A DNA stretch of 64,000 bases from Polaribacter sp. SA4-12 (GTDB taxonomy: Bacteria > Bacteroidota > Bacteroidia > Flavobacteriales > Flavobacteriaceae), in NCBI RefSeq assembly GCF_002163675.1, contig NZ_CP019334.1, forward strand, positions 692,001-756,000, given 5' to 3'. Of this stretch, positions 37,345 to 45,193 are shown piece after piece. The notes beneath the pieces are model-generated. The model was given only the letters and a program-made list of their open reading frames with translations. It ran no database searches and had not been told where the DNA came from. Position numbers and translations under genes: made by a program. The first letter of the stretch is position 1. Every line of letters begins with the position of its first letter.

Positions 37345-38841
37345 ATGATAAATTTAAAAGAAATATTAAATACTTTTTCTGATGAACAGCAACAAGACTT
37401 GCTATTATATCTTGATAAAAAGAACAAAAGGAAAGATGCTAAGAACTGTCAGTTAGTAAAACTGATTGTATCTGATAATTTATCATCAGTAGAAATTTCT
37501 AATAAACTCTACGGAAAACAAAATAAAGCCGCTTTGCATGCTTTAAGAAAGCGTTTGTTTCAGTCTTTAATTGATTTTACGGCAAACATGAGTATGAAAG
37601 AAGAAAATTCAATTGATATAAAGTTGATAAAATACATTCTTTCTGCTAGAAACTTTTTACAAAAAGGACAAATTAAAGTTGGATATCAGATTTTGGATAA
37701 AACGATTATTATAGCCAATGAACATCAGTTATTCCCTATTCTAAATGAAATTTATCACACAAAGATCCAGTTTGCACATTTAAATCAGAATTTGAATTTG
37801 GAAGAAGTAATTGTTCTATTTAAAGAAAACCAACAGCAACTTTTAGTGGAAGAGAATTTGAATATTGCGTATGCACAAATTAGAAAATCACTAATAGATT
37901 ATCAGCATAAAAAATCGAATTTAGATATTAAGAAGCTTATTGAGGATGTTTTATTGAAACAAAATATTACAATTTCAAGTTCATTATCCTTCAAATCGTT
38001 ATATCAAATTATTCAGATTACAAGTATTTCTTCAGCTCAAAAATTTGATTATTGGAATATTGAACAATTTCTAATTGATACCTATCAAATTATTAAAAAC
38101 CATTCTTCTAAAGACAAACAAGTTTATTATCATATAGAAACGCTGTATCTTATTTCAAATGTTCTTTTTAGAAACAAGAAGTTTAAAGAATCTCAGCAAT
38201 ACTTAGAATTAATGCTGTTTTACATGAAAGAAAACAAGCAGAAGTATTTTAATGATTTTGCTACTAAACATGATTTATTATTGTCTTTAAACCTTAATTA
38301 TTCTAAAAATCAAGTTGTAGCAATTGAATTATTAGAACCTTATATTAAAAAGAAAAATATTGATATTGTATCACAATTAGATCTTTCACTTACTTTAATT
38401 GTTTTTTATTATCAGCATAACGCATTAGAAAAAGCACAAAATTTGTTTTCTAAATTTTACCATACTGACAAGTGGTATATTGAAAAAGCAGGAATTGTTT
38501 GGACCATCAAAAAAAATTTGATAGAAATTTTATTGCAAATAGATTTAGGAAACATTGATTTGGTTGATTCTAGATTAAAAAGTTTTAAAAGAAACTATTT
38601 CTTGAATTTAACTGAATTCAATCAAGAAAGAGTAATTGCATATTTACAACTAGTAGAAATCTATTATAAAAATCCAGAAATAGCAACCTCAAAAGAATTT
38701 TATGACAAAGTAGAAAAATCTTTTAATTGGATTGATAGAAATAAAGAAGATGTCTTTATGATGAGTTTCTATGCTTGGTTAAAAGCAAAAATGAACAAAC
38801 AAGATGTGTATTTGGTTACTCTAGATCTGATAAAAGGATAA
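37345..38841 (+). CDS. Unknown protein, predicted all-helical repeats (TPR-like)
   Basis: A 498-residue cytoplasmic protein without signal peptide. The first about 90 residues are charged and may contain a helix-turn-helix-like unit (VEISNKLYGKQNKAALHALRKRLFQ). The rest is a regular succession of amphipathic helices as in TPR solenoids. I do not recognise a family. It is monocistronic, with a solo palindrome arm after its stop at 38851. Confidence 0.7.
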   Translation: MINLKEILNTFSDEQQQDLLLYLDKKNKRKDAKNCQLVKLIVSDNLSSVEISNKLYGKQNKAALHALRKRLFQSLIDFTANMSMKEENSIDIKLIKYILSARNFLQKGQIKVGYQILDKTIIIANEHQLFPILNEIYHTKIQFAHLNQNLNLEEVIVLFKENQQQLLVEENLNIAYAQIRKSLIDYQHKKSNLDIKKLIEDVLLKQNITISSSLSFKSLYQIIQITSISSAQKFDYWNIEQFLIDTYQIIKNHSSKDKQVYYHIETLYLISNVLFRNKKFKESQQYLELMLFYMKENKQKYFNDFATKHDLLLSLNLNYSKNQVVAIELLEPYIKKKNIDIVSQLDLSLTLIVFYYQHNALEKAQNLFSKFYHTDKWYIEKAGIVWTIKKNLIEILLQIDLGNIDLVDSRLKSFKRNYFLNLTEFNQERVIAYLQLVEIYYKNPEIATSKEFYDKVEKSFNWIDRNKEDVFMMSFYAWLKAKMNKQDVYLVTLDLIKG

Positions 38842-38850
38842 GTTTTGTCT

Positions 38851-38870
38851 GTTCGAGCGCAGTCGAGAAC
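38851..38870. repeat. Solo arm of palindromic repeat family 1
   Basis: GTTCGAGCGCAGTCGAGAAC, identical to the left arm of the full element at 47739. It is the only repeat of these families that I found outside the his operon. Confidence 0.85.
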
Positions 38871-38914
38871 TTATAATCTTAAAGAACTCCTATCGTTAAA
38901 AGATATTTAAATAA

Positions 38915-38949
38915 AAAGAGCCCAAATAAATCTATTATTTGGGCTCTTT
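38915..38949. terminator. Bidirectional terminator
   Basis: Fifteen-base arms AAAGAGCCCAAATAA / TTATTTGGGCTCTTT around ATCTA, between convergent genes. Confidence 0.9.
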
Positions 38950-38967
38950 AATATGTTATTTATTTCT

Positions 38968-39864
38968 TTAGTAATGAGCAGTTTTAACTCCATAAAGTAC
39001 CACTTCAGAAGCTTTGGTGTAATCATCATTCCATTTAAAGTAATTACCGGTTTTAAAATAATTATCAAAATTATAACCGTTGCTTACATAGTCATATAAA
39101 AATGTATACTCAATATTGATACTTTTAGTTTCACAAATTAAACCATATTCTAGTTTACCTCCTTTAACACGAAGTTTAATTGTAAATTTCTCGTTATCAA
39201 CTTTACCAATTGTTATTTTTTCATCATAATCGCTCGTCCAAACACCATTTGCAGGTTTTTCATAATATTCTATAACAATATCACCATTTTTCCATTGAAC
39301 CTTTACTGTAGCAGGAGAACCAGATAAAGTAGCACTTTGTTTACCATGAATTTGAGCAACGTACGTTTGCCCATTTCCTTCACAATAATTTACTTTGATC
39401 GTAGATTCCATTTCATGAGTTCCAGAACTCATGTACCAGTTATCATCAGTATCTTTTACTCCTTTCCAATATTCTCTTAACTCAGTTCTACAATATTTAC
39501 CTGCGTCTAATGCTGCTCCACCAGAAGTTGTAAAACCAGTAAATTTTGTATAAAAAGTGTAGCTATCATCAGCATTTTTATAAAAATATTTTTTCTCTTC
39601 GGATGAAAGACTTCCACTTATAATTTCGTCTGAATAAATTGAAGTAGCTTTTTTAGAACCATCTGCTCTATCAATTGGTACAGATAAATACCAGTTTTTC
39701 CAAACAAAATTAGTGTCTTCATCAACTACGACCACTTCTTCCTCAATTACTTCTTCCTCTTCTTCAACTATTTCTTCAACAATAGTTTTTTCACTAGAAC
39801 AACTAGTCAAACTGAAAATTGATATTAATAAAAAAACACGAAATATTGTTTTGACTTTGTTCAT
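38968..39864 (-). CDS. Alginate lyase, polysaccharide lyase family 7, lipoprotein
   Basis: Lipobox LTSC, then a very acidic linker (EEIVEEEEEVIEEE) and a PL7 jelly-roll domain. Of the three family motifs, RTELREYW fits R-[TS]-E-L-R and YVAQIHGKQ carries QIH, usually linked to G-rich or mixed substrates. The third motif is YFKTGNYFKW where YFKAGxYxQ is usual, so its last Gln is Lys. It would cleave alginate from brown algae by beta-elimination at the cell surface. It starts 43 bases after the hisIE stop with no hairpin between. Confidence 0.9.
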   Translation of the reverse strand: MNKVKTIFRVFLLISIFSLTSCSSEKTIVEEIVEEEEEVIEEEVVVVDEDTNFVWKNWYLSVPIDRADGSKKATSIYSDEIISGSLSSEEKKYFYKNADDSYTFYTKFTGFTTSGGAALDAGKYCRTELREYWKGVKDTDDNWYMSSGTHEMESTIKVNYCEGNGQTYVAQIHGKQSATLSGSPATVKVQWKNGDIVIEYYEKPANGVWTSDYDEKITIGKVDNEKFTIKLRVKGGKLEYGLICETKSINIEYTFLYDYVSNGYNFDNYFKTGNYFKWNDDYTKASEVVLYGVKTAHY

Positions 39865-39907
39865 ATTCTTTGAAATTATGAGTTAGACTTTATAAAAGTA
39901 TAACAAA

Positions 39908-40507
39908 TTATTTATGTCTTCCTTTTAATTCAGCTTCAATATCTTTTAAAGTGAATCCTTTTGCTTGTAATAACATTAAATAGTGGAATAACAAATCTGC
40001 CGATTCATACAAGAATAGCTCATCATTATTGTCCATTGCTTCAATAACAGTTTCTACTGCCTCCTCACCTACTTTTTGAGCAACTTTGTTAATTCCTTTT
40101 GCAAATAAACTTGCTACGTAAGATTTTTGAGTGTCTTTATTAGCAACACGTTCTGTAATAACATCTTCTAACGTAGTAAAGAAACCGTAATTCTGCTTGT
40201 TTTCTTCATTCCAACAAGTATCTGAACCTTTATGACATGTTGGTCCATTTGGGTTTACAGAGATTAATAAAGTATCATTATCACAATCTAGTTTTATATC
40301 AACAAGATTTAATACATTTCCACTTTCTTCCCCTTTAGTCCAAAGACGTTTTTTAGTTCTGCTGAAAAAAGTAACTAATTTTGTTTCTTGAGTTTTAGCA
40401 AACGCTTCTTCATTCATATAACCCAACATCAAAACATTTTTTGTGGTTGCATCTTGAATGATTGCTGGTACTAATCCGTCGTTATTTTTATTGAAATCGA
40501 TATTCAT
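39908..40507 (-). CDS. hisIE: Bifunctional phosphoribosyl-AMP cyclohydrolase / phosphoribosyl-ATP pyrophosphatase
   Basis: Steps 2 and 3 of histidine synthesis. N-terminal HisI domain (to about 105) with the metal segment LDCDNDTLLISV and the Cys/His site GPTCHKGSDTCW. C-terminal HisE domain (about 115-199), with KVGEEAVETVIEA and ESADLLFHYLMLL. Length 199 is normal. Last gene of the his operon. Confidence 0.96.
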   Translation of the reverse strand: MNIDFNKNNDGLVPAIIQDATTKNVLMLGYMNEEAFAKTQETKLVTFFSRTKKRLWTKGEESGNVLNLVDIKLDCDNDTLLISVNPNGPTCHKGSDTCWNEENKQNYGFFTTLEDVITERVANKDTQKSYVASLFAKGINKVAQKVGEEAVETVIEAMDNNDELFLYESADLLFHYLMLLQAKGFTLKDIEAELKGRHK

Positions 40508-40522
40508 AATTTTTTATTTTGC

Positions 40523-40609
40523 TGTCATTGCGAAGCAAATGATAATTTGCTGTGGCAATCTGTTTTATTATAATAAGATTACTTCGTCATTCTTCCTCGT
40601 AATGACATC
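40523..40609. repeat. Palindromic repeat family 2, diverged copy
   Basis: Starts GTCATTGCGAAGCAA and ends CTCGTAATGACAT; same family as 41513-41577 and 42821-42903. Lies in the hisF-hisIE gap. Confidence 0.75.
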
Positions 40610-40627
40610 TTTATTTTTATTAATTCC

Positions 40628-40674
40628 TGTCAGTTCGAGTGATTTCGAATTTTTATCGAAATTGTATCGAGAAC
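40628..40674. repeat. Palindromic repeat family 6 (CAGTTCGAGTGATTTCG ... TATCGAGAAC)
   Basis: Long imperfect hairpin from TGTCAGTTCGAGTG to GTATCGAGAAC in the hisF-hisIE gap. Only one copy in the window. Confidence 0.6.
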
Positions 40675-40690
40675 TTTTTATTTTGTCTGT

Positions 40691-40742
40691 CTCCTCGAGC
40701 GCAGTCGAGAGGTTATTGTTCTCGACTGCGCTCTAACTGACA
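40691..40742. repeat. Palindromic repeat family 1, full element
   Basis: CTCGAGCGCAGTCGAGA, short loop, then TCTCGACTGCGCTC and CTGACA; third repeat in the same gap. Confidence 0.85.
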
Positions 40743-40743
40743 T

Positions 40744-41499
40744 TTATATCCTAACAGGAATATTATTCTTTTTTAATTCTTCTTTTAATTCTAAAATCGG
40801 AATTTCTCCAAAGTGAAATACACTTGCCGCTAAAGCTGCATCTGCTTTTCCTTCTTTAAAAGTATCTACAAAATGCTGTACAGTTCCTGCGCCACCAGAA
40901 GCAATAATTGGTATATTCAATTCTTCTGATAACTTCGCTAAAGCTTCATTTGCAAAACCTGCTTTTGTACCATCATGATTCATAGAAGTAAATAAAATTT
41001 CTCCTGCTCCACGATTTTCAACTTCTTTTGCCCATTCAAATAAATTAAGCTCAGTCGGAATTGTTCCACCTGCTAAATGCACAAACCATTCTCCATCAAT
41101 TTGCTTTGCATCAATAGCAACAACTACACATTGACTTCCGAATTTCTCTGCTAATTCGTTTACTAAATCGGGTCTTTTTACTGCGGATGAATTAATAGAA
41201 ACCTTATCTGCTCCCCATTTTAATAATTCATTTACATTTTCTACAGATGAAATTCCACCACCAACTGTAAACGGAATATTTACTTGTTCCGCAACTTGAT
41301 GCACCATTTCTATCATGGTTTTTCTGCCTTCTAACGTTGCAGAAATATCTAAAAAAACCAATTCGTCTGCGCCTAAATCTGCGTATTGTTTTGCTAAAAC
41401 AACAGGGTCTCCTGCATCAATTAAATTTACGAAATTCACACCTTTTACAGTTCTTCCGTTTTTAATATCTAAACAAGGTATTATTCTTTTTGTTAACAT
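40744..41499 (-). CDS. hisF: Imidazole glycerol phosphate synthase, cyclase subunit
   Basis: TIM barrel that joins HisH-derived ammonia to PRFAR to give IGP and AICAR. Start [20 protein letters not shown] with catalytic Asp in CLDIKNG (D11), second catalytic Asp in VVAIDAKQ (near 130), phosphate loops GGGISS and ASGGAG. 251 residues is normal. Confidence 0.97.
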   Translation of the reverse strand: MLTKRIIPCLDIKNGRTVKGVNFVNLIDAGDPVVLAKQYADLGADELVFLDISATLEGRKTMIEMVHQVAEQVNIPFTVGGGISSVENVNELLKWGADKVSINSSAVKRPDLVNELAEKFGSQCVVVAIDAKQIDGEWFVHLAGGTIPTELNLFEWAKEVENRGAGEILFTSMNHDGTKAGFANEALAKLSEELNIPIIASGGAGTVQHFVDTFKEGKADAALAASVFHFGEIPILELKEELKKNNIPVRI

Positions 41500-41512
41500 T
41501 TTATTCTAATTC

Positions 41513-41577
41513 GTCATTGCGAGGTACGAAGCAATCTGTCTATTAATTAAGAGATTGCTTCGTTCCTCGCAATGACA
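41513..41577. repeat. Palindromic repeat family 2, full element
   Basis: GTCATTGCGAGGTACGAAGC ... GCTTCGTTCCTCGCAATGAC, arms nearly perfect; fills the hisA-hisF gap. Confidence 0.9.
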
Positions 41578-41578
41578 T

Positions 41579-42316
41579 TTATTTTGTTAATATAAATTGT
41601 TCTAATTGTTTTAAGCTAATTTTATTCTCATAAATTGCTTTTCCTATAATAACACCTTCGCAACCATTTTCTGCTAATCTTGGAAGCTCATCAAATGCTG
41701 AAATTCCTCCAGAAGCAATTAGTTTCAAGTTATTTACTTCAGATAAAATCTGCTGATAAATATCGAAACTTGGTCCTTGTAACATTCCGTCTTTAGAAAT
41801 GTCTGTACAAATTATATACTGAATTCCTTTTTGCTGATATCCATTAATAAACGGAATCAATTCTAAAGAACTTTCTTCTTGCCAACCATTTGTAGCAATC
41901 TTTCCACCAGAATTATCAGGATAAAAATCTGCTCCTAAAATAATTTTTTCCGAACCATATTTTTCAATCCAACTTTCAAAAATTTCACTGTTTTTAACAG
42001 CAATACTTCCTCCAGTAATTTGATTCGCACCAGAATTAAAAGCAATTTCTAAATCTTTATCAGATTTTAAACCACCACCAAAATCAATCTTTAGATTGGT
42101 TTTACTAGCAATTTGCTCTAATACTTTATGGTTGATAATCTGACTCGCTTTTGCACCATCTAAATCAACAACATGCAAATATTCGATACCAGCTGCTTCA
42201 AATTCTTTGGCAACTTCTAACGGACTTTCATTATAAATTTTCTTCGTGTTATAATCGCCTTTTGTTAAACGAACACACTTTCCGTCTATAATATCTATGG
42301 CTGGAATTATTCTCAT
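41579..42316 (-). CDS. hisA: ProFAR isomerase
   Basis: Step 4 of histidine synthesis; isomerises ProFAR to PRFAR. TIM barrel starting [20 protein letters not shown] (catalytic D8), second catalytic segment CTDISKDGM near 130, GGGLKS and ASGGIS phosphate loops. Paralogue of hisF as usual. Preceded by a two-hairpin module at 42317-42360. Confidence 0.97.
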   Translation of the reverse strand: MRIIPAIDIIDGKCVRLTKGDYNTKKIYNESPLEVAKEFEAAGIEYLHVVDLDGAKASQIINHKVLEQIASKTNLKIDFGGGLKSDKDLEIAFNSGANQITGGSIAVKNSEIFESWIEKYGSEKIILGADFYPDNSGGKIATNGWQEESSLELIPFINGYQQKGIQYIICTDISKDGMLQGPSFDIYQQILSEVNNLKLIASGGISAFDELPRLAENGCEGVIIGKAIYENKISLKQLEQFILTK

Positions 42317-42360
42317 TGATTAATTTATTAATCAACCCTGAATTTATTTCAGGGTCTTTA
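42317..42360 (-). repeat. Two-hairpin module before hisA (family 3 palindrome plus A/T hairpin)
   Basis: Read toward hisA: CCCTGAAATAAATTCAGGG hairpin (42335-42353) preceded by AAAGA, then TTGATTAATAAATTAATCAA palindrome touching the ATG. Similar modules precede ridA and hisB. Confidence 0.85.
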
Positions 42361-42377
42361 TTTTATCTTTCTAAAAA

Positions 42378-42758
42378 TTATTTATTTAATGCAGTAACTT
42401 GAATTTCAATTTTCATACGAGGATCAGACAATCCAGCGGCAAACATGGTTGCTGCAGGTCTTACATCTCCTAAATATTTTTTTAAAACTGGCCAACATTG
42501 TTCAAATTCTGAAGCATCTGGTAAAATATATGTAACACGTACAATTTTACTCATATTAGAACCTGCTTGTTCTAAAACGCCTTCAATATTTTTTAAACAT
42601 TGCTCAGTTTGATTTACAACATCATCAGCAATCGTCATATCATCATAATTGAAACCTGTTGTTCCTGAAACAAAAACCCAATCACCTTCTACTACAGCTC
42701 TTGAATATCCCATTTCTTTTTCGAATGAAGAACCTGAACTTATTAATTTTCTTGCCAT
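42378..42758 (-). CDS. ridA: RidA-family enamine/imine deaminase
   Basis: A 126-residue YjgF/YER057c/UK114 protein. The conserved Arg that holds the substrate carboxylate is in DVRPAATMF (near residue 100), and the YILPDASEFEQCWPV segment is typical. RidA proteins hydrolyse reactive 2-aminoacrylate and similar imines made by PLP enzymes. It is inserted between hisH and hisA in the his operon, so it would be made together with the histidine enzymes. Confidence 0.9.
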   Translation of the reverse strand: MARKLISSGSSFEKEMGYSRAVVEGDWVFVSGTTGFNYDDMTIADDVVNQTEQCLKNIEGVLEQAGSNMSKIVRVTYILPDASEFEQCWPVLKKYLGDVRPAATMFAAGLSDPRMKIEIQVTALNK

Positions 42759-42775
42759 AATTAATTTCTTATTAA

Positions 42776-42803
42776 GTACCCTGATTTTATTTCAGGATCT
42801 TTT
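42776..42803 (-). repeat. Family 3 palindrome before ridA
   Basis: CCTGATTTTATTTCAGG followed by ATCTTTTT (plus strand), 18-20 bases before the ridA ATG; weaker form of the hisA/hisB module. Confidence 0.75.
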
Positions 42804-42820
42804 TATTGTATCTTTTTCTC

Positions 42821-42903
42821 TGTCATTGCGAGGAACAAAGTAATCTCATTATTAAAAACGAGATTCTTCAATCACCTAAAAAAGGCTCATTTCGGAATGA
42901 CAT
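42821..42903. repeat. Palindromic repeat family 2, diverged copy
   Basis: TGTCATTGCGAGGAACAAAG ... CATTTCGGAATGACATT in the hisH-ridA gap; the inner part is rearranged. Confidence 0.75.
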
Positions 42904-42913
42904 TCAACTTTGT

Positions 42914-43555
42914 TTATAAATTGAGGAAGTTTTTAAGCAAATGTGCTCCTTCTACTCCACTTTTTTCTGGGTGAAACTGTACACCGTAAAAATTATCCTT
43001 TTGTAATGCTGATGCATATTCAATTTCATAATCTGTTGTTGCAATTGCTTCAGCACAACTCTCAGCATAGAAACTATGAACTAAATACATAAATTCTCTT
43101 TCTTTAACTCCTGCAAATAAATCAGATTTTAAATCATAAACTACATTCCATCCCATTTGTGGAACTTTTACAGCTTTAGAAAACTTTTTTACATCTACAT
43201 CAAAAATACCTAATCCTTTTGTATTTCCTTCTGCAGAAGAATTACACATTAACTGCATTCCCAAACAAATACCCAAAACAGGTTGTGTTAAAGTAGGAAT
43301 CACCTTATCTAATCCGCTTTCTTGCAACATTTGCATTGCAGAACTCGCTTCTCCAACTCCTGGGAAAATAATTTTATCAGCAGCTCTTATTTCATCAATA
43401 TTATTTGATAAAACAGCCTCTACACCTAAACGTTTAAAAGCAAACTGAATACTTTTAATATTTCCTGCTCCGTAATCTATAATTACAACTGAAGTCTCTT
43501 CTAACTTCCCCACAGGGGAAGAACCCTCACTGTTATTTTTATTATTATCAATCAT
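42914..43555 (-). CDS. hisH: Imidazole glycerol phosphate synthase, glutaminase subunit
   Basis: Class I glutamine amidotransferase that supplies ammonia to HisF. Nucleophile Cys in GICLGMQLM, His and Glu in QFHPEKSG. The conserved body begins SVVIIDYGAGNIKS; from ATG 43555 it has an N-terminal extension of about 22 residues, partly encoded by a palindromic repeat (43505-43521). A GTG within the repeat (V in SPVGK) could start a shorter form. The longer frame from 43633 runs through another repeat and is unlikely. Confidence 0.93.
   Translation of the reverse strand: MIDNNKNNSEGSSPVGKLEETSVVIIDYGAGNIKSIQFAFKRLGVEAVLSNNIDEIRAADKIIFPGVGEASSAMQMLQESGLDKVIPTLTQPVLGICLGMQLMCNSSAEGNTKGLGIFDVDVKKFSKAVKVPQMGWNVVYDLKSDLFAGVKEREFMYLVHSFYAESCAEAIATTDYEIEYASALQKDNFYGVQFHPEKSGVEGAHLLKNFLNL
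43505..43521. repeat. Palindromic repeat family 5 inside the hisH 5' coding region
   Basis: CTTCCCCACAGGGGAAG; arms match the family-5 hairpin at 43655. It encodes part of the unusual HisH N-terminus (SSPVGK). Confidence 0.8.
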
Positions 43556-43562
43556 AATATTT

Positions 43563-43590
43563 ATGGATTCCTGCCTACGCAGGAATGACA
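43563..43590. repeat. Palindromic repeat family 4
   Basis: ATGGATTCCTGCCTACGCAG followed by GAATGACA; 7 bases before the hisH ATG. Second copy at 46316-46343. Confidence 0.88.
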
Positions 43591-43654
43591 TTTTTTTATT
43601 TAATTCTCGTTTATAAAACCCAATTAGTAACACTTAACTTTCGCAAGAGTGTTT

Positions 43655-43682
43655 CTTCCCTTCGGGAAGATTAAGATGGGCT
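43655..43682. repeat. Palindromic repeat family 5 after hisB
   Basis: CTTCCCTTCGGGAAG followed by ATTAAGATGGGC; in the hisB-hisH gap and possibly a transcription pause or processing site. Confidence 0.75.
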
Positions 43683-43687
43683 TTTTT

Positions 43688-44824
43688 TTAAAGCACTCCT
43701 TTTGTAGATGGTAAAAACATCTTATTCGCATCTCTTTTAACGGCCATTTTCATTGCTTTTGCAAATGCTTTGAAAATTCCTTCAATTTTATGATGTTCGT
43801 TTGCTCCTTCTGCTTTAATATTTAAGTTACATTTTGCGCCATCTGTAAAAGATTTAAACAAATGTAAAAACATCTCTGTTGGCATATCACCAACCATTTC
43901 ACGTTTAAAATCTGCTTCCCAAACCAACCAAGGTCTTCCTCCGAAATCTACTGCAGCTTGTGCTAAGCAATCATCCATTGGCAAACAGAAACCATAACGT
44001 TCTATTCCTAATTTATTTCCTAATGCTTTGTGGAATAATTCTCCCAAAGTAATCATGGTATCTTCTATAGTGTGATGCTCATCAACCTCTAAATCTCCAT
44101 CAACTTTTACGGTTAAATCCATGGCTCCATGACGACCAATTTGATCTAACATGTGGTCAAAAAACTTTACACCGGTAGAAATATCATTTTTACCAGAACC
44201 ATCTAAATTTAATTTGATGTAAATCTTAGTTTCATTTGTATTTCTAGTAATTTCTGAGACTCTATCTTCTAACTTTAAAAACTCATAGATTGCTGACCAA
44301 TCTGTACTTGTTAAAGCAATACAGTCTAAAATTTCTTGTTTAGAGGTTTCTATTTCATCAGCACCTAACTCTGGGTCTTCAGATAAAAATATTCCTTTAG
44401 AACCAAGGTTTTTAGCCAATTCCATATCTGTAATTCTGTCTCCTAAAACAAATGAATTTTCTAAATCATATTCCTCAGAAAAATACTTTGTTAATAAACC
44501 GGTTCTTGGTTTACGAGTTTCTGCATTTTCATGCGGAAATGTTTTATCTATATGAACTTCCGTAAAAACAACTCCTTCTTTTTCGAAAGCAGACATCACT
44601 TTATTTTGAGCAGGCCAAAAAGTATCTTCAGGAAAAGAATCTGTACCTAAACCATCTTGGTTTGTAACCATTACCAATTCGTAATCCAATTCTGAAGCAA
44701 TTTTTGCCATGTATTGAAATACTTTTGGGTAAAATTCTAACTTTTCTAAACTATCTAATTGATAATCTACAGGCGGTTCTAATACTAAAGTTCCATCTCT
44801 GTCTATAAATAATACTTTTTTCAT
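43688..44824 (-). CDS. hisB: Bifunctional histidinol-phosphatase / imidazoleglycerol-phosphate dehydratase
   Basis: N-terminal HAD phosphatase (about 1-165; [10 protein letters not shown] with nucleophile Asp in DRDGT, later [11 protein letters not shown]), C-terminal IGP dehydratase (about 190-378; [36 protein letters not shown] metal motifs). Steps 6 and 8 of histidine synthesis. Start ATG 44824 (MKKVLFID); the upstream TTG lies inside the repeat. Downstream of the GIY-YIG element. Confidence 0.96.
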   Translation of the reverse strand: MKKVLFIDRDGTLVLEPPVDYQLDSLEKLEFYPKVFQYMAKIASELDYELVMVTNQDGLGTDSFPEDTFWPAQNKVMSAFEKEGVVFTEVHIDKTFPHENAETRKPRTGLLTKYFSEEYDLENSFVLGDRITDMELAKNLGSKGIFLSEDPELGADEIETSKQEILDCIALTSTDWSAIYEFLKLEDRVSEITRNTNETKIYIKLNLDGSGKNDISTGVKFFDHMLDQIGRHGAMDLTVKVDGDLEVDEHHTIEDTMITLGELFHKALGNKLGIERYGFCLPMDDCLAQAAVDFGGRPWLVWEADFKREMVGDMPTEMFLHLFKSFTDGAKCNLNIKAEGANEHHKIEGIFKAFAKAMKMAVKRDANKMFLPSTKGVL

Positions 44825-44867
44825 GATTAACTTGTTAATCAATCCTGAACTTGATTCAGGATCTTTT
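44825..44867 (-). repeat. Two-hairpin module before hisB; left inverted repeat of the GIY-YIG element
   Basis: Family-3 palindrome (44842-44867: ATCCTGAACTTGATTCAGGA then TCTTTT) plus TTGATTAACAAGTTAATCA touching the ATG. 44842-44867 is the exact reverse complement of 45168-45193. Confidence 0.93.
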
Positions 44868-45154
44868 TAATATATTTCTAATGTTTTTAAACTAGGATTG
44901 ATTTCCTTCACCAAATCCCACTTCCAATCTTTCTTCCAATTCTTTAATTGTAATTCTCTTTTTCTTGCTTTTTTCTTTTCAAAAAACTCTTCAAAATAAA
45001 CCAGTTCATATACATTATATTTTTTTGTAAATAATGCTCCAACTCCTTTTTTATGTTGATTTATTCTTAAAATTAATTTTTTTGTAAAGCCAATATATAA
45101 AACTGTTCTATTTTTATTTGATAAAATATAACAATAATATTTTTCTTTAATCAT
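44867..45154 (-). CDS. Small GIY-YIG endonuclease
   Basis: A 95-residue single-domain GIY-YIG nuclease (UPF0213-like). It has Y9-I10-L11 and Y20-I21-G22 for the GIY/YIG strands, R30 and H34 in the RINQHKKG helix, and E67 in RKRELQLKNW as metal ligand. All usual catalytic positions are present. Start ATG 45154; a TTG at 45184 lies in the repeat. Its stop codon touches the left 26-bp inverted repeat and the right copy lies 13 bases before its ATG, so the gene with its repeats forms a compact unit between hisC and hisB. The natural DNA target is unknown. Confidence 0.9.
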   Translation of the reverse strand: MIKEKYYCYILSNKNRTVLYIGFTKKLILRINQHKKGVGALFTKKYNVYELVYFEEFFEKKKARKRELQLKNWKKDWKWDLVKEINPSLKTLEIY

Positions 45155-45167
45155 TTTATATTTAATT

Positions 45168-45193
45168 AAAAGATCCTGAATCAAGTTCAGGAT
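45168..45193 (+). repeat. Right inverted repeat of the GIY-YIG element (family 3)
   Basis: Perfect 26-base inverted copy of 44842-44867. The hisC stop codon (TGA, 45187-45189) lies inside it, so the repeat supplies the end of hisC. Confidence 0.95.

Noticed and set aside
40458..40736. Open frame across the hisF-hisIE gap
   Set aside because: It is read through three palindromic repeats and the hisIE start; no protein-like composition.
43556..43633. Longer HisH start at 43633
   Set aside because: The added residues are translated from a family-4 palindrome (SFLRRQES) and have no counterpart in HisH proteins.
44867..45154. GIY-YIG gene as an intron or intein homing endonuclease
   Set aside because: It lies between genes, not within one, and no intron fold or intein splicing motif is present.
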